Below are positions 18,535 to 22,261 of a DNA stretch of 22,261 nt, piece by piece. Origin of the DNA: Pigoraptor vietnamica (taxonomy: Eukaryota > Opisthokonta > Filasterea); NCBI GenBank assembly GCA_943704525.1, contig CALSCQ010002904.1, forward strand, positions 1 to 22,261. The letters run 5' to 3'. Below the pieces are notes generated by a model. The model was given only the letters and a program-made list of their open reading frames with translations, was not told the DNA's origin and searched no databases. The first letter of the stretch is position 1; each line of letters begins with the position of its first letter. The position numbers and the translations under genes were made by a program.

Positions 18535-19857
18535 TCAATCTCCGCGGACTGCGCACCCTACAACCCTCACAAACGGCCGTATCGCGGGGTGCTTCGCCAC
18601 AGCCCCAATCGGCGACGCGCGCACTTCGCATATCGGACGCGGCCATGACCACGACGGCACCCACACGCGCGTCGCTCCCTTCTTCCACTCCTCCGCAGAC
18701 AGACGCCGCTCAAGTTCCCGCACCGCGTCCATCGCCGCGCCCCTCTCCGCCCCGCTCGCCCTGTTCAGCGCATCCCAGTCCACCTGCGATGCGCCGTCCA
18801 TTCCGAGGCACAGCGCCACCCAATTGCGCGCACCTTCCGCGTCCTTGAACGACGACAGCGGCCCGTCCACGGCGCCGTCCGCGCGCAGAATGCGCACGAG
18901 GGAGGCGATTTCGTTGCGAATGGGAACGCGCAGCCACTGTGGGAGGAGCCTCCGATCATAGCGACGGAGAATGGTATAGACCGAACGACCCCCAAATTCC
19001 TTTGATAAAGCGCCCCACGTGCGCCCGTTCTTCTCCACCGCAGCGCACAGCCGCGCGTCCTCCTCCGGGGTGAAGAAGGCGTACTCTTTCCTGGGCCCCA
19101 TTGTTGTACGCATCGCACCTCCGAACAAACAATCGCAGTCACGTCCCGTCCGTCCCCCACCCACGTGACGCGCGACCGCATCCCAATCGCGCCCGTGTGC
19201 CTTAACGCCCTCGAGAAGGCGCCGTCGCTCGTCCTCAGTCCACGGCGAAGCGTTCGCTAATGCCAGCTCCCACCGCGCATGCAAGCGCATATCAGACCTC
19301 GCATGGCCCATGCTTTTCGACAAGAGGGGCCAACTCGTGGGCCCATGTGCGTCGACGTGCGCGCGTATCGCCGCGTCTTCCTCGGCGGTAAAGGGCCCGT
19401 GTCGCAGCCGAGGGTCGAGCACATCCACAAAGCGGGCCTCAATTTGACGCCTTTTCTTGCCGAGGGCGTTCGCAATCTCCGTCCACCCGGCGCCCTCCTT
19501 GAGCATCGCGACAATGCGGCGGTCGTCGTCGTGCGTGAAGAGGGAAGAGCGCTGCGCTGAAACGACGGGCGCAGAGGGGTCCAGCGCACTCCGCATCTCG
19601 TCCGTCAGTCGAGGAAGAGAAGCCTTTCTTCGTTCCGTCGGGTCCTTGCGTTTTCTTATGGACGACGCACTCTGTTCGTGCGCTTTCACGGCATCGCGAA
19701 AGAGGTCCGTCTGCCGCAACGACGCCCACACGAAAGAACTCGGTCGTTTCTTAGCTGCGGTGGAAAGCGGCGCCGAGCGAGCAGGACGCACGCACACCAG
19801 CGCGATTGTGTGCGATGTGCGCGCAACAACGCCGCATATGCGCGAAAAAGGGCCCAT
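18535..19857 (-). CDS. Myb-like four-repeat protein with mitochondrial-type leader, copy D
   Basis: Intronless, 440 aa from the ATG at 19857. Codons before it lead only to a TTG. The leader MGPFSRICGVVARTSHTIAL runs on acid-free through about 45 residues (RPARSAPLSTAAKKRPSS) to the family motif VWASLRQTDLFRDAVKA. The four Myb/SANT repeats have third helices QIEARF, MRLHARW, DCDCLF and YTILRRYD. The GGAMRTT that follows repeat 3 helix 3 is unique to this copy. The C-terminal domain (QWLRVPIRNEIASLVRILRA onward) is nearly identical to the paralogues. It is convergent with copy C and divergent from CCZ1 across 272 bp that contain a TGACGTCACGTC site. Over the last 500 bp it is almost the same as copy A in the same orientation 14 kb away. 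Confidence 0.88.
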   Translation of the reverse strand: MGPFSRICGVVARTSHTIALVCVRPARSAPLSTAAKKRPSSFVWASLRQTDLFRDAVKAHEQSASSIRKRKDPTERRKASLPRLTDEMRSALDPSAPVVSAQRSSLFTHDDDRRIVAMLKEGAGWTEIANALGKKRRQIEARFVDVLDPRLRHGPFTAEEDAAIRAHVDAHGPTSWPLLSKSMGHARSDMRLHARWELALANASPWTEDERRRLLEGVKAHGRDWDAVARHVGGGRTGRDCDCLFGGAMRTTMGPRKEYAFFTPEEDARLCAAVEKNGRTWGALSKEFGGRSVYTILRRYDRRLLPQWLRVPIRNEIASLVRILRADGAVDGPLSSFKDAEGARNWVALCLGMDGASQVDWDALNRASGAERGAAMDAVRELERRLSAEEWKKGATRVWVPSWSWPRPICEVRASPIGAVAKHPAIRPFVRVVGCAVRGD

Positions 19858-20129
19858 GAGAGCACGAATGCGAAGAGTGTCCGCAGAGAGGCAGCCTTCG
19901 AGTGACACAGAAAAGGGTAGCAAGAGGAGAAAAATAAACGTGTGTGAGGGTGAGTGTGTGAGTGCTCAGTGTGTGTAAAATGCACCAATTGACGTCACGT
20001 CCGGGTTTGAGTCTCGATCGCAGTGGGACAACTCCTTAAAGGCGCTCTCCCCCTTTCTCGCGATCTCACTCTCCCGCAAATCTCGCTCACTCACCGTCCA
20101 TTGTGCGGCTCTCTTTCCCTCCCTGTGTT
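19858..20129. promoter_or_regulatory. bidirectional promoter region, Myb-like copy D / CCZ1
   Basis: These 272 bp separate two divergent starts. TGACGTCACGTC sits nearly in the middle, and the same 12-mer lies between copies A and B. The CCZ1 side has a pyrimidine-rich stretch (about 20045-20125). The role is inferred from position. Confidence 0.5.
19990..19997. promoter_or_regulatory. TGACGTCA palindrome (CRE/bZIP-type site)
   Basis: A perfect palindrome extended to TGACGTCACGTC, 133 bp from the copy D start and 133-140 bp from the CCZ1 start, so it could serve both. Confidence 0.48.

Positions 20130-22261
<2,132 letters not shown>

Overview
This is a GC-rich piece of a eukaryotic nuclear genome, most likely from a unicellular protist. 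Four genes are split by spliceosomal introns with GT...AG borders whose phases match exactly across every junction I could build. The proteins are eukaryotic: a GMP synthase of animal/amoebozoan type, CCZ1, an RS-domain protein and an actin-fragmin-kinase-type kinase. Long (GT)n, (CA)n, (CT)n and (GA)n microsatellites sit in introns and intergenic DNA. I cannot name the species. Actin-fragmin-type kinases are known from Physarum and scattered other protists, which fits but does not decide it.

Layout, left to right: a VOC/glyoxalase-fold protein (minus, 2 exons) is divergent from GMP synthase (plus, 5 exons, complete at 689 aa). Next comes Myb-like copy A (minus, frameshifted), divergent from Myb-like copy B (plus, intact). 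Then a large 5-exon minus-strand gene encodes a 925-aa acidic/RS-rich/Pro-Tyr-rich protein whose C-terminus resembles the C19orf44/DUF4614 family. It is divergent from an intronless actin-fragmin-kinase-like gene, followed 78 bp later in the same reading frame by an intronless nitrilase-WD40 fusion. Then come Myb-like copy C (plus) and copy D (minus, convergent with C). Last is the 5' part of CCZ1 (plus, 5 exons), cut off by the window end.

The most distinctive content is the four-copy Myb-like family. Each member has four tandem Myb/SANT repeats and a near-invariant C-terminal domain of about 120 residues that I do not recognise. Each begins with an acid-free, Arg/Ser/Ala/Leu-rich leader that looks like a mitochondrial presequence. 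The repeats differ mainly in the third (recognition) helix. Copy A is a mosaic of a B-like 5' end and a C/D-like body, with a reading-frame break near the junction. Three of the four divergent promoters carry a perfect TGACGTCA palindrome about 120-140 bp from a start codon.

GMP synthase (purine synthesis) and CCZ1 (Rab7 activation) are housekeeping genes. The intronless genes (AFK-like, nitrilase-WD40, Myb family) look like a separate, lineage-specific layer. All exon structures are my own reading of splice sites and homology, without transcript data.
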